Source of the DNA: Armillaria gallica
Lineage: Eukaryota > Basidiomycota > Agaricomycetes > Agaricales > Physalacriaceae
Assembly: GCA_037576215.1 (NCBI GenBank)
Contig: JBANDB010000005.1
Location: 868,001-932,000 of the forward strand
Reading direction: 5' to 3'
Length of the DNA: 64,000 nucleotides
Every line of letters begins with the position of its first letter. Within the stretch, counting starts at the first letter, position 1. The notes below the pieces were generated by a model, which was not told the DNA's origin, made no database searches, and was given only the letters and a program-made list of their open reading frames with translations. Positions 12,179 to 24,714 of this stretch are shown here, in pieces. The translations under genes and the position numbers were made by a program.

Positions 12179-14387
12179 CTACGAAGGTACAAAATCCTTC
12201 AACCACGATCCCACATACGCGATAAACGCGTCCTGCACCGCGATAATGGTGGGATCGGGCGCCGCTAGCTGCATCGCCAAATCTGAGGCGTGAAAGCCAT
12301 TCGATATCCTGATGGGCTGGACGTCGGTGCTCACGGCAGTACTATTAACCGCTGAGACCGTAGCTTCGCGCCATGGGTCCTCTATAGCAAGTTTGACTAA
12401 AGGTCGAGATTACCAGAACAGCTTAGAGGCTTACGTTTACCGTTCGCAAAGAATAGTCGGGTATTGTTGACTCCCCATCCTCCGTAGAGAGTGTTCGTTC
12501 TGTTCACGTTTGGGATGGGGTAGTCTGAGAAGGCTTCAGGGTATGTGGTCACGCAATCGCGCTGTAATGAAATTAGTATATAGACAAAACTGAGACTCAG
12601 CGACTGACCATGTTATCCTCCCAAACGTTTATGCGAGAGACTATTCCCCCTTGTCCGACAGGCGGTCCATCCTGAAGGCTGATATTCGCAGCCGAAATGG
12701 AAAATAATGGATTGTGCTTACCAAGGTGAATCCGATCTCGTTGCATCTACAAGTTTTGTTAACACAAGGATGATAGATGTAACTAGGATGCGGACATACA
12801 CCAACCAGAACCATGAGCGGTATGCGTCGTCAACAGGATAGTCGTACCGGGCATTCAACTCCCGAGGATGCAGGTTCTCTCGGTTAAGGAGAACGCCTGC
12901 GGGAGAAGGAGGAGTGCGAGTGACAGTGTTAATACAATCACTACGAGGTAGTTCTATCAGTCAAGTAAATCTGCCTCAAAACAAAGACGCTTACGAATTT
13001 TCACCGCAATCTGGTTCAGTTGTATGAGCATGGTCAAGGAGAAAGCAGCTAACGCGACCGACCAAGTTTCTCAGACGAAATCGACGCAGTGTCAGTGAAA
13101 TGCGACCCCCATGCCTTGAGTGCGTTGTCCAACCCCCAGCCCTCCGCGGAAGCAACGACATCACCCTTGACTTCCAATGCATCACAGAACTGATAGAATG
13201 CGGCGCCAGCGCCAGTATTGGGCTGCATATCCTGCCAAGTCCACAGATCCCATCTTACTACAAAGGCATCAAATGGAAAGCCGAAAACGCACTACTTAAT
13301 TGATGAAACGTACAAGCCTGGGCGACTTCCAAATTCGTAAAAAAGCCGAACAGTTCCTGAAGTTCTCGTTGTGCGGTAGTGTTGGATCCGAAAAATACCT
13401 CGTCCACGTAGGTGATAACGGCTTCGACGTCAGCGGAACAGTTCTTGGGCATGTTCTCCCTGATAGGCTCATAGTATTGCCAGAAATCACTGATCAATGC
13501 GTGGGTCAGGCGGTCGGGCATAGAAAGACATGAACCTATACATCTGAACATAGACAACACCCGATGAGGAGTATCCTATCCAGAACACGTCTGGATGTCT
13601 ATATCGATGCCGTCAGTTCTGACCCTTGTTTAGGAATACGACACGTACGCGGCCATAGTCCAGCTGACCAACGCGCCTGGAGCATTCATTAATCAGATGC
13701 ACCAAGGGAATCATTCTCGTACCCACCCGGGTAGCTTCCCCCGATGATTATCCACGGTGCTTTGTCCGGGCCGACTCTATCTCCATTGTCCTGCGGAAGA
13801 ACAACATTCTTGGCAAAATATACATTATCCTCGATGGCTTGAGCTATGGTATGGTACTGAAAGCTGGATACGTCGAGGTTCGGGTAGGGATTACTCTCGC
13901 CAAAGAAGCGATGCTCCAGAACGATTGCAGCGCCGCCGTATTTTTGTGCGATGACACCGTCGATCGTACTGCTCGTCACATAACCGTAGTAAGCTACGAA
14001 GTGAATTAGCGTGTTTTATCAGATCAGGGGAAATACGCGTACGAGCTGCGTTGACCTCTCCCGCATTCATGAAAATGATGGGGCCACCTGGATATAATGG
14101 TTAATGGCGAACGCAGATGAAGAAAAAAGGGTCGAACCTTCTTGGTAATGCTCCGCCGTATGCCAGTAACGTTGCTGAAATGTGCCTTTCGACGGATCGT
14201 TGTGATCAATAAGCTGGTCAAAGTAGTACGTCGTATCGTAAGGGGGCAAGGCCCTAGCTTTCAGAGCATGATGAACATAATCCGATTCGATATCCACCAT
14301 AGGAATTCCTGGTGGTTTGGGGACACGACCATAAACATGGTGGACAGCAGTGAGGAGAAGAATTAGCGAGATGGACCGGGGCGCCAT
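12179..14387 (-). CDS. Secreted S28 serine peptidase
   Basis: A peptidase of family S28 (lysosomal Pro-X carboxypeptidase and related fungal secreted enzymes), acting on proline-containing peptides outside the cell or in the vacuole. The ATG at 14387 opens a signal peptide (MAPRSISLILLLTAVHHVYG) followed by FDQLIDHNDPSKGTFQQRYW, the family's N-terminal hallmark. VLEHRFFGESNPYPNLD follows. The nucleophile Ser lies in GGSYPG, cut by an intron exactly after it, then ALVSWTMAAY. Near the end RLFFANG, an intron, then IEDPWREATV carries the catalytic Asp, and ISNGFHASDLAMQ carries the His. The frame stops at 12179-12181 after ...GSWLKDFVPS. There are about ten short introns. The whole triad is present and no stop or frameshift was seen. 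It looks intact and is one of the few clear host genes here. Confidence 0.9.
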
Positions 14388-16942
14388 GCTGCCTGCATCT
14401 TAGGCAAGGAGTTACGCCTTGTTAAAGGAAACCACGATCAATCCCGGAGCGATAACCGCAAGGGTGAGTACCTCCGCCGAAAAAGATGTGCGAGCATATG
14501 AGAAGGTACTGGGAAAATGCCTGAATCTCGGCATCATTACGTCAAGTTCCGCAGATATTATGAAGTCTATACAGTTGAGGAGAACGTCGGAGAACACTAT
14601 TTGGAGGATGTCTTGCTGAATGCCGGGTCCACGATGCGGGCCATGTGCATCGAGAGTGGTTTGTGCGGGTAGGTTACGAAATGGAATAGGGAAATGGATT
14701 GTTTGGCGGGAAGGTGTAAATCATTTGAAGAGCCAGTAGGATCCAATGCCATCGTCAATCATGCATCTAGCGCTCTTAGTACCATGACGGTAACTATGAG
14801 GCCTAGACTAGAGTAGAGAATATTATCGTTGACGATATGAGTCGTTCGGTAAATGGAATGACTAAAAGACAATTTATTAGGAATAAGGAGATCGAAGGCA
14901 GGAGATAGAGGAGAACGCACAGTATGTTCGTACAGTGAATACCTCATCGACGACAGCTTCAGGAGTGTTGACGAGTTTATATTTCGACCAAACTGAAGGG
15001 AATTGCTACAATACGCCTTCCAGAGGAAGCATCAATCCATCCGGGCATCTATCATGATGAAGATCCGCAAGAGACGTGACCTCTAGTGGGACTGAAACGG
15101 CAGTGAATTTCCTTTAGCTAGGAGAGGCAGAAAGTAAGAACACTGTCAAGCGGGTTCCAGGGTCGATCAGTTTTCTTTGAATTTGTTGTCATAGTTTCAT
15201 CGCGACATCAATTTTGACGACAAGTATGGAGCCGTATCCATGGAGCAAAACAAACTTTTGGACCCGGAGTATTCTCCTAATCATCTCTCCACAGCTGCAA
15301 AGAATTGACCTGTAAGATGGAAGGGGAAAAGGTCAGCAGCAGAGATCAGGAAAAGGATTTCACCTACTTCATGTTGTTTCTGTGGCGCAAGCAAGAAAAG
15401 GAATCTGACTTAAACCCGAGCAGCAGAGAGCTGTAGCCTGTTAACTGTGCGAATAGAGTGTAAGCACATGACGGTGAGGGATAGGTGGAAGCAGTGTATG
15501 TGCGATAACTGCCTTGAGTCCAGCGTTTAGCACATCGTGGGAGAGAAGAAACAGGCGCGGGACCACGTGCCGCCGCCAGCTTGTAACGCAATTGTAACGT
15601 CGGATCTACGCTCATGTCGGAAATCCTTTCTTCTCTGCCAATGTCTATTGATGCTACGCGCGATCGTCTCCTTTGTCTTGCAAGTATCAAAAAACGTGAT
15701 TATACGTAGTCGTCCTTTTTGCTACAGAATCGTCTCGCTGACGTCTTACAGTACAGTTCAGTGTCCATTCCCGAAGCTTATAATTTCCGTCTTTGCTTGG
15801 ACTTCCTTCACCGGTGGAAGGGGTCCATGAAGCTATGTACAGATAATCCGAATTTCTCGTGGGATATCCGGTGGTTTCACATAAAGACAAGGTTCGCCTG
15901 CAATCTGGGAACAGCCCACGAGGCTTCCTGGATCGGCGCCCTTGCAGTGCTCAGCAACGGCCAGGGTTTTGATTTTGAGTTTTACTATTCTTTGACTGTC
16001 GAAAGGGTGAATTCCTTGTTTTTTGGGCCCTTCTCTCCCTTCTACATCTGACCCTGGAAATTGAGACTGTTATCAATCAAATGGATCTGGTGCTCGATCG
16101 CGGTATATGTCGTAAAACACGCGACGCTAAACTCTGTTTAGTAAAATATCCCCGGTGAATGCTGTTTCATTATTGGCTGCAGTCGACCTGACCCTCGAAT
16201 TACAAGTCCCGAAGATGTAGTGTTTCACATCTTCCTTCATCTCCCGAATGTGGATACCGTTTACACAAGGCTTTGGTTCTCAAGGCTGTGATGGCCCAAC
16301 AGACTCGCTGCACTCATCGTTTGAAGCACAGCCGGAACAAAGAACAGATACTACAAATCGATTACACAATTTTGTAAGGTTCCTTTGCCCTTATTTTCAT
16401 ATCCCTCACTTCATAGCGACCCTTTTGCTTCTTACCGACTCAAAACCCTTTGTATTTTATCCAGTCACTAAATGATTGGAAAATAAACCCGTCGGTAATT
16501 CCCAGTCTTTGGAATAATGGCAACTCTTACAAACAAAAGAGCCGTGCTTCAACTAACTCTAATGGTGCACCGTACGACCGAAGCTGCCTGATTCCAAATC
16601 GAGATACCATCTTACATCTAAGCCTCAGCTTTGGACGAGACATGTCCCCCTTCAACTTGCTTGCCTACTCTCTACCTTCCGCTCCAACTAACTCAGTGAG
16701 TCCGAAGTTGACAGAATTTTCTGAACACTTAACCCGTTCATTAACATCTATTTTTCTCTGAGACTGTCGCTCCTCCATCCACCGATACTCCTGCGACAAG
16801 GGCAACAGGTCTTTACAAAGAACAATGACTTGGCCTGCCATGAGCCTTTCTATTTAACTAAAGAGGACCGTGAAGAAATTATTTCTCTGTTTTCGATGAC
16901 ATAGAGGGGACCACTGATTGTTTCACAGTACATACAAATGCC
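14388..16942. other. No gene recognised
   Basis: About 2.5 kb without a supportable gene. The first few hundred bases serve as the upstream region of the S28 peptidase. The open frames at 14412-14619, 15364-15830 and 16248-16761 overlap on opposite strands and show no family resemblance or intron pattern. Confidence 0.45.
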
Positions 16943-18139
16943 TAAGGTGTCGGGCACTAGAAATTAAGCGTGGTTACCTGTGTGGTACCACGCTGGCATG
17001 GTGCGTGGCCACGCAGCCACGCAAGTCGTCGTTTCAACTCCGGTTGAACTCAACTACATTTAAAATATGTACTGCGCCTACGACACTTGTGAGCTTTCCT
17101 AATGACATCCTTACATTTGTTCTGTTTTTATTCATGAATATCTTCCAACAAAGATACCCGGTTGGAAAATGATATGAAAACTGCACTTCCAGTATCCGCC
17201 AATTACAGTGTTTCATACTTCGGGTCTATGGTTTTCGGTGACCAGTGTATCTTAAATGTATATTTTAATATGTAGGAGAAGTTTAAATGTCCAAATTTTG
17301 ATACCTTTCCCTACCAAGTACTCGAAGATCATAGAGTGGTGCTGTAGACATCAATTACCTATCAATACAGCATTAATATAGCTTTGATATGTTGAGTACT
17401 GATACAACTGGTCATGGAGACTAACTTACTGATGACCCTTTCTTATGTGAAGATTTGCCTCGACCACGCAACCAACCACGCCAGCGTACCACGCAGCCAC
17501 GCGACCACGCAGCCACGCAGCCACACCACGCAGGCTGACCACGCACAGCCACGCGGATTAACCACGCAGCCACGCGGACCACGCAGGCACCACGCAAGCT
17601 TCACATTGATGTCACGGTGGTCTATACAAGGTTGCCGTCAGAAAGTACATTATTCGTGTAATTGCCTTTTAATTGACTTGTTTCTTTAGTGTCGCTCATA
17701 CCAACTACAGAAAGTGTATTCTTCTCACGGTGTACTCTTCACAGGGAACCCCACATCGTGTACCTGAAAACTTCTAGCAAAGATAACTGCCTCTAAGGCA
17801 TTTTTATACTGTTAGGATACTCATACAATTATCCACTTTGACTACAATGCATTTGATGCTCTTAAACTTGGCATTCCCCTTTAAAATATGGTCAATATCA
17901 TGAAAATATCATTTTAAAGTGCTTCAACATCCTACCAAAGCATTCATGTTTAAACCTTACAGATCATCATAAAGCTGGTTCTATGGAAGGAACAACAGAA
18001 ATTAACGGAATGCGTCGACTCTCGTCGCGTTTGATGGACTTGATCAACTTTTGATAGAAGTCCAGCGATGTGTCAACCACGCTGACAACCACGTAGCCAC
18101 GCAGGCTACCACGCAGAATTCTTCTTGCCCCAAGATGTC
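16943..18139. mobile_element. MULE-like non-autonomous element, 1179 bp, 9-bp TSD
   Basis: The element spans 16952-18130. The left end reads GGGCACTAGAAATTAAGCG and continues TGGTTACCTG. The inverted right end reads GGGCAAGAAGAATTCTGCG and continues TGGTAGCCTG. The 9-bp flanks are TAAGGTGTC (16943-16951) and CAAGATGTC (18131-18139), 7 of 9 identical. Copies of the subterminal word GCGTGG (CCACGC on the other strand) fill both ends and a central cluster. It has no coding capacity. Nine-bp target duplications and GG-starting ends fit Mutator-like elements. A related element lies at 42573-43607. Confidence 0.75.
17464..17598. repeat. Central CCACGC cluster of the MULE-like element
   Basis: About 13 copies of CCACGC, mostly as CCACGCAG or CCACGCGG, lie within about 135 bp at almost the exact middle of the 16952-18130 element. 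The same word in inverted orientation builds the two ends. Such arrays are typical transposase-binding sites, but a central array is unusual. Confidence 0.85.
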
Positions 18140-18732
18140 CACGCATGATGCGCCAATTATCCAACTTGCAGGCACATATCAGCCGTGTGTAGCGAGTTCT
18201 CTGTTGGACCGCTTTCCACCCAATTGGCTTTCTGGCTATCAGTTTCGCAGCCTGGACCAAAAGAACAAAGTCTGTCACGAGCCTGACTGTAATTTTGCTT
18301 CCGCAGACCCGAGTCGGCACAAGAACCGCCATGCTATGTTCCACGGCCGCCCCTGCGATGCAATGTACCACGGGCAGTGACAACCTTCTCAGCGATTGAC
18401 GAAGTAAATCTGCAGGCCATGCTGTTTTTGGACTACATTATTGACATTATCTAGCCTACTGATCGTTACCATAAATTTTAGGAGCGCGTCGTACCACAAC
18501 CACCCCTTGTAGTATTGCACTAAGGAATGTACCGCCTCGAGATCCACCATCACGTTTCCTTTTCGACCGTTGGGCACTGCGCCTATTATCCCAACACACT
18601 CACCGCGCGGCTAAGTGCCAAGGTCGGCATTGATGTAAATGGGATGCCGCTTGATGTCAGCCTGTCGGATCAAAGGGCAAGAAGGCCGGCGTTTAACTGG
18701 GCGCCAGTTGCGATCTTTATCACTCGTCTGCG
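18140..18732. other. No gene recognised
   Basis: 593 bp between the MULE-like element and the F-box gene. Nothing was identified; the right part presumably holds the promoter of the gene starting at 18733. Confidence 0.4.
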
Positions 18733-20395
18733 ATGTTGCTCTCAGTCCCCACCGAGATCTTATACAAGATTACCTTTGAAGTAAGTACTCATCCTACGGC
18801 TAGAAAGAAGTTGCTAATTGACCCATGGTAGGCAGATGATCAAACACGTCGACGACTTCGACGTACGTGCAAGCTTCTCAGCAATGTAGCTACACCTCTC
18901 ATCTTTCAGTTAGTCTACATAAACCTATCCTGGAGGCGCCACTCCAGCTCTCTATTTCTCAACTCACTTACCTCCGGTCCGAAATTGGCACAACACATCA
19001 TTCGTCTTTCCCTCTATCTTCCCGAACGCTTTCGATGCAATCCGTGTCGTTTCAGTACTAAATGTAGAACCAAGAAGAAAGAAGAGAGACTTGATTCCTT
19101 TGATGAACTGCTCCTTGGAGCTATTCCATTGATGGTAGCATTGAGATCTTTTTCGTAAGTTTTTTAGGACTTCGATGGGCATGGTTGACATTGATAACAC
19201 CTTCTCATCTACAGTTGGAGGAGCAGCGTGGATTCGGGACCGAAATATACTACGCTGATATTCGAACGGATCGGATGTCTACCCCTACTGTCCACCCTAA
19301 AGATATCGACCGGCTTCGGTAGCTGGGATATATCCTGGTCTCACTTTTCCCGCATCCAGGATATCAGTTATTTCGGACGCGGAGGCACCGAGCTCATTAC
19401 CTTTCTCGGCCATAATCCAGACTTAGAAAGTATAGATGCCTCAGTATGGCGTCCTAGGGGTCTCGTGCTGGAGGGAGGAAAGTCGATTTCATTGCTTTTC
19501 AGCTCTTTGCCTCCGGGGACCCACAGCACAGTCAAAAAATTAAGGATAATCGGCAACACATACGACAAACTATACGCACACGAAATCCACACTCTTATAC
19601 CACATTTACGTCACTTGGAGAGTCTGGACATTCATATACTCCCACCCAATGAATTTTGGGACGGATTGCGCGAGGATCAAATATACTTGGCATCCCTTTC
19701 ATATTCCGAACGTACGCTCGAGAGGCCACTCCTATAATATCTCGTGTCCTATACAGGACTTCGTGAACTGTCACTTAGCGTATCGGACCGGTCGACACCT
19801 GACGACGTCCACGTCGCATCCCTTCTACCGAGTGTTATAACTATAAATTTCTGGTGTCTGACGAACGTTCACATTGATCCCGACCATAGCGGAGCATGGT
19901 GCTTGAACCATCCTGTGCTGGATGCCTTGTCTTTCTGCCATCATCTGGAAGCATTATATGTATGTGTTGATAAAATGGGAACCAGAGTGGACGGCAATCG
20001 TAATGTGGTTGTGAGTTTATTTTCATCCCAGAAATGATCAGTCCAATCTCTAATTCTCCTCACAGGATAGAGTATTAGAAGCTCTCGTGGCATCGTGGCC
20101 GAATCTCTGGGACCTGCAAATAAACGCAGTGTCCCTTTCCTACGGATTCGAAGCGGTGAGGACGATGGCGAGTGAGGTGCATAAGTGCATTTTAGCATTT
20201 CGTTTCGCACAGTTACCCCCGAAAAGACCTACGCTGCACGTTTCATCAGATTTTGCGACGTATTCGGTTAAAATTCACGATCGCAAGAGAAATGTTCACG
20301 CATTCAAAGTCTGGTATCTGAACTACTATGGGAGCAAAGAATCACGGAGGAAATACAAGTTCTGGGGGCGATCTAATGATACCGATAATGATTGA
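18733..20395 (+). CDS. F-box/LRR-type protein
   Basis: Likely substrate adaptor of an SCF ubiquitin ligase, a family greatly expanded in agaricomycetes. The ATG at 18733 starts MLLSVPTEILYKITFE, the F-box core, interrupted by an intron (18781-18831) and continuing ADDQTRRRLRRTCKLLSNVA, the usual F-box end. Exon 2 (18832-19154) gives LAQHIIRLSLYLPERF. Exon 3 (19215-19711) gives LPLLSTLKISTGF and LRHLESLDIHILPP, leucine-rich-repeat-like units. Exon 4 (19757-20010) gives GLRELSLSVSD-type and HHLEALYVCVD repeats. Exon 5 (20066-20395) ends KYKFWGRSNDTDND. All four introns have GT..AG ends and restore the frame. No stop was seen inside the exons. The substrate is unknown. Confidence 0.75.
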
Positions 20396-21091
20396 TATGT
20401 AGTATCTAATGATGGGTTACCGTCTTTTCAGTCTTGTAGTCAGATCTCAATCGAAAGAGGAATGTCAATCTTGTTCCCAATGCTCTGAAACGGGACAAGA
20501 ATACTTAACCGCTACGAATGGAAGTAGACAGAAGTTACTCGAGAACATCCAAGCTGAAGCTCCTTGTAATAGTGATAGGTATCGAGTACAACGGTAATGA
20601 CGGTAGACCAGAGACGGGTGGAAGCCACCTTCGACTGACACGGGTGAACGTTCAAGGCGATTATCGTGGGCCGAGGCAGTCTTCCGATCGGCGAGATTGC
20701 ACCTCCAGACACGAGCATGATAATGCTGTTGACCCAATGTTGACCGAGAAGGTGGTTGAAATGAAGATAATTAATACTTAATAATCGCTAAGACATATAG
20801 ATATAATGTTTATCGGGGGATACGGATATGCTTGAAGAGTCTGATACGGCGGACTTTGAGAATCCCTCATGTGAGTCTTGTGCTGCATTTCGCCTAGCTG
20901 TATGGTCCTCATTATATGCTAGAGCTCCAACATACTTACTCTCTGAAGCTGTAGAAATATCCTCACACATTGTCTCTTTCCCCTACTCTTGTGATGTTTC
21001 AACCTTCAATTGAAGGAGTTATACAGATGTGATTCAGCAAAGATTGGTGTAGCGAATATAGCGTTCGTGGACAAGCATCTCGCCGCGATGG
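20396..21091. other. No gene recognised
   Basis: The open frames overlap on both strands without family resemblance. The right part may be decayed sequence of the Plavaka-type element whose transposase pieces begin near 21100. Confidence 0.35.
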
Positions 21092-21605
21092 TTGGTGCAA
21101 GGAAGGCGAAGGAGAGAACGATGGTCATGTCAGTATGAGCATCCGATGGCATCATGGGTGTCAGGGCTCCTTGACTATGACTTCATCCATGCCATGGAGC
21201 ATGGCATTGTTATGAAGAGTGCTGATGGTATCACACGTCATGCCTTCCCTAGTATTTCTACCTGTTCGGCCGACTACCCTGAGAAGTGTGTGTGTTGATG
21301 TAACTGGAAGTCACGGCGACTGACTCGTCTTGCAGAGTCCTGATTTCAGGCATTCGCGAGATGGTGGGTGTCTCTGCCTGAGTAACCACACCAAAAGATA
21401 TGATTCTCGAAGTTGGGTTGGTACTGAGGCAGATAAGAAGTTGCGAGAGGCATCAAGGTATCGAGTCGACAACGATGTAAGAGAAACAGTGGCTGAGGCA
21501 CGAAAACTAATTTACGAGAAGGTGGAGAACCTATCGAAGCCAACGTCGTTAGTTCCCACCGAAAATGCCTTCTCGGAGCGCCTTGCTCAGTTCTTATTCC
21601 AATAA
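21092..21605 (+). pseudogene. Plavaka-type (CACTA-like) transposase remnants
   Basis: Two separate pieces of one transposase. The first (about 21190-21290) encodes EHGIVMKSADGITRHAFPSI followed by ADYPEK, matching the Plavaka motif with CADG..R..FP and ADYPE. The second (about 21390-21600) encodes SRSWVGTEADKKLREASRYR, then VRETVAEARKLIYE, and ends SLVPTENAFSERLAQF, the family's C-terminal signature. The few hundred residues that normally separate these motifs are gone, so this is an internal-deletion derivative and cannot transpose by itself. Downstream, at about 21985-22065, several copies of TCGG/CGGCAT-type words may be the subterminal repeats of its right end; a clear CACTA terminus was not found. 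Confidence 0.65.
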
Positions 21606-22223
21606 CCTGACCGTCAAACGCGGAACGCGATGCCAACGACATCCGAATAAGCAACCAGAGCGCGATAGTACTCCTCCCAGCACTTACCTATCTTGTGGCA
21701 TCGCTCCTAATGTGTTCCGAATACTCGACAGACTGCGAAGAAATGAGCTAACGGAACTGTTGCTGTAAAGCCCGCGAGATGCGTGTAATTACAAGTCGAG
21801 AGCTACAAAGAATGCGTTGCGCCTTGCTGTTCTCCATTCCCAGCAGGTACGTGTCAATCGCAACCTTCAAGCATTGGTATAGAATTCCCTTGAATGGTTT
21901 GCTCTCTTATTCCGAGTCCTGTGTATACAGGATTCGGTCTTATGCAGTCCTTAGGGTTTGGGTGGCGGTGCATTTTCATTACCTCCGAATTTCTCCGTTT
22001 TCGGCCTATATCGGAAATATTCTCCTTCTGCCGGCATTTCCCTTATCGGCATATCTCGGCACTACTATTGTTTAATATTTAATTTTGATTTGTTCAATTT
22101 ATCTATTTTTATTTGAGCATTGATGCCTTTCCTTTCTCTCTGTTCCATTGACAAATGTCGCGTTGCTATTGCATTGGCTACGTCAATTTTTTAACTAATA
22201 TGTAACTAAAATATCTCTTGTCT

Positions 22224-23349
22224 TCAGTATCCGACTTTGCGTTTCAGTGACCTGATTGCTGGATTTTCTCGTTCGCTCTGACATTCCCTCTCCTCAGCTT
22301 TCTCTTTCAGACTCTTGTTGTGTATCGTTCGCTCTCTCTCCTGTATGGTTTCGTTAGTATGTGCATGTGAGGTGAACTCCTGGTCACTCGCCTTGGTGAA
22401 CCCTTTGTCTATGAGAGCTACCGTTCGCAGTTTCAACTTCATCTTCTTTTGTCCATTCTTCATCGCCACTGCAATAATCGACAGTTGAATCTCTACAATG
22501 TCTCCCGGTCTGAAAATCTGCAGTTCAGTGGGGTCGAATCTGTACATCTTGTAAGTCGTCTGAAGAATATATTCCGGTTTCACTCACCTTCTTTCTCCCT
22601 CTTCATCTATGCTGCTCCTGAAAAACCTGACTTTGTTGTCTTCCGTGTGTATCAAGCTTCTCTTAACACATGCCGCCATGAGAATGCCCTTGGGGTCGAC
22701 TCCCTTCTCGAACACTGCTTCTTCCTGGGGTTGAGACCTTCTGCTTTCCAGATAGCGATTGCTTATGTCGATTCCTATGTTGTCGTCTGTATTGTCTGGT
22801 GTCCATTTCTGAAATATACCCTCCGGGAACTGCCTCTCAAAAACCAACTGCGCTTTGAGGATGGTGTCTGCGGTGTCTTTGAATGCTTGGCAGCCCAGTC
22901 CCATCAGTCTAATGTTTTGTTGGAGGAAGTCGTAGTTGTCTCTTCTGTGCTAACTGGTGAGTTTCCAAAATAAGGCGGATTGATATCTTACTTACGACGG
23001 TGTGTCGTTTACTGGTGGCAGGTCCTTCTTGGCGATTATCCCTTGGATCGTGAATACCATCTCCTCCAGCTGATTCTCCATGTCGGTCTCCACCATTCAC
23101 CATGTTCGGTCATTGTCTACGCTCATCATCGATGCTTTGCCGAGCCACTGAAAGAGCGTTAGTGTCTTTGGTAGCTTTTAAGGTGTGCTATGCTCACCTC
23201 GGGTTTGGACGCCAGGTGGTACCGTTGGGTCTGTCTGCTCTCGATGATGTATGTTTGCAAAGCCTCCCCTTCATTTTTAATGTATGAGTGATGGTTTTCT
23301 TATTGGTATGTTACTCACTGGCATCTTTTTTGTTGTAGTTTTCATCCAT
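22224..23349 (-). CDS. HTEDN-type mobile-element-associated protein, possible OB fold
   Basis: A spliced minus-strand gene of a family that recurs beside mobile genes in agaricomycetes; its function is not established. A likely ATG at 23349 opens MDENYNKKDA. Later exons give ALQTYIIESRQTQRYHLASK, then ENQLEEMVFTIQGIIAKKDL, then DFLQQNIRLMGLGCQAFKDT. The conserved block is GVDPKGILMAACVKRSLIHT followed by EDNKVRFF. The last exon gives FDPTELQIFRPGDIVEIQLS, then IIAVAMKNGQKKMKLKLRTV, and a charged tail ending KRKVGY with stop at 22224-22226. The GD(I/L)VE..V segment with alternating hydrophobic strands could be an OB-type single-strand-binding fold, which would suit a Helitron partner, but that is inference. 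Reading straight through, a TGA occurs at about 23097-23099, so either an intron was missed there or translation starts at 23096. Confidence 0.55.
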
Positions 23350-24714
23350 AGCATTAGACGACTTATACTGAGGTGATCCTAGTTGGTGCGGTTTGCGGGT
23401 AAACAGTAACTGTCCAGACGTCTATATGATTGTGGTATCGACACCATTCTGTCTAAATTTGTGCTGTCTACTGGTGGCACGCACCGGTGCGGTCTGTCTT
23501 CTCGTGGTTTCAGCATGGTTCTTAAACTGTATCGCCTTCATCTGGGTTGGTCATTATGTTATCTAAAGTGTCTTCTTCTTGGCTTCTGCTCGTCTTTTTT
23601 TATCTTTTTCCTCGGAGATCTGCTCTCTCTACTTCTATATCTGTGCTTTTGCAGTACTTTCTGAGCTCTTGTCTCGAGCGTGCGTTGCCTTTACTCTCAA
23701 TCTGTCTCTGCATCGACAGCTTCCTGTCTTCATTTCCTTCCTTGCTTTTCATCTGCATGGCTTTTATTACCTATAACTGTTGTTTGGGTTTCTCTTGTCA
23801 TCTTGCTTTAATGCTTGTTATTAATTCGCTCTGTCACTTTGTTTGTATTTGATTGACACCTCTTCGCTACCAGCATGCATGCTGTTTATCATGAACTTGA
23901 AGATCTGTGCATACTATTAGTGTCAGTGATATGCTTGATTCTGTCAGCTCCGGTGTTTTATTTTTCTCGCTTTTGTTTCATTTTCTTGTTTCATTCCTGT
24001 TTATCCACTGTGCCTCCTTATTCTCTTCGATCCTTGTTTTATTGTCAGCCAATAGACGATACATTCATGGGACTTAATTACCGTTAAATTGCTCGTCAGT
24101 GTCATGTGTTCCTCTTCTTTTAGTCTGTATTCCTTAGTCCTTATTAAATTAATGGTGTTTTCATAATGGTGTCTTTGGGATCCTCTGGTGTGTGTTGTGT
24201 CCGTTTCCTTCAACATTTTCTTCTTCATTTTGATACTGGTTCCTGTTATTTTGTGACGGTTAATTGCTATCTTTGTCAGTGCTGTTTTTGTGTCTTTCTT
24301 TGCTTTCAGTACATATAACTATGTCAGCAGGTACTCTGTCGCATCTTTGTGGGCCGGATGCACTTGATCAGTATATTGCTATGGAAATGCGGGTGCCTGG
24401 AGTAACCGGCGATCCATGCTGTGTGCTTTCCACTGTCTTCGCCTCGTCTTTCCTGACATCTATCTCGCCATGCCCTCATCTATCTAGTTGCTTTCTGTTG
24501 CCTTGACACTTTTGACCTCCCTTCTATCCTTCTTGGTTATGTACCGCTGTTTTGGTTTAGCTCTATCCCTCGGCTTTATGGATTTCTGTGTGATTCATTC
24601 CTGTCCTTAAAAAGCTCATCGAACTTCAATCCTCATCGTGTCCCGCTGTCACTCTCTGCATCTGTTCTAGCTCTATTTTTGCCTACTGTTGTTACCATTG
24701 ATCATCCTCTTGCC
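23350..24714. other. CT-rich divergent intergenic region
   Basis: About 1.36 kb between two divergently transcribed genes (starts at 23349 minus and 24715 plus). It is strongly pyrimidine-rich on the plus strand, as is usual upstream of agaricomycete genes. The many open frames are artefacts of this composition. Promoters for both genes must lie here. Confidence 0.4.

Noticed and set aside
11107..12192. Minus-strand frames as one gene
   Set aside because: The frames are open but no exon chain, signal or family could be supported, and the plus strand is equally open there.
17464..17598. CRISPR-like or simple satellite array
   Set aside because: Units are six to eight bp with no spacers of even length, and they lie inside an element with target duplications; they are transposon subterminal-type repeats.
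23461..23852. Overlapping hydrophobic frames near 23.5-23.9 kb
   Set aside because: They are produced by the pyrimidine-rich upstream region, which translates to Leu/Phe/Ser in any frame.
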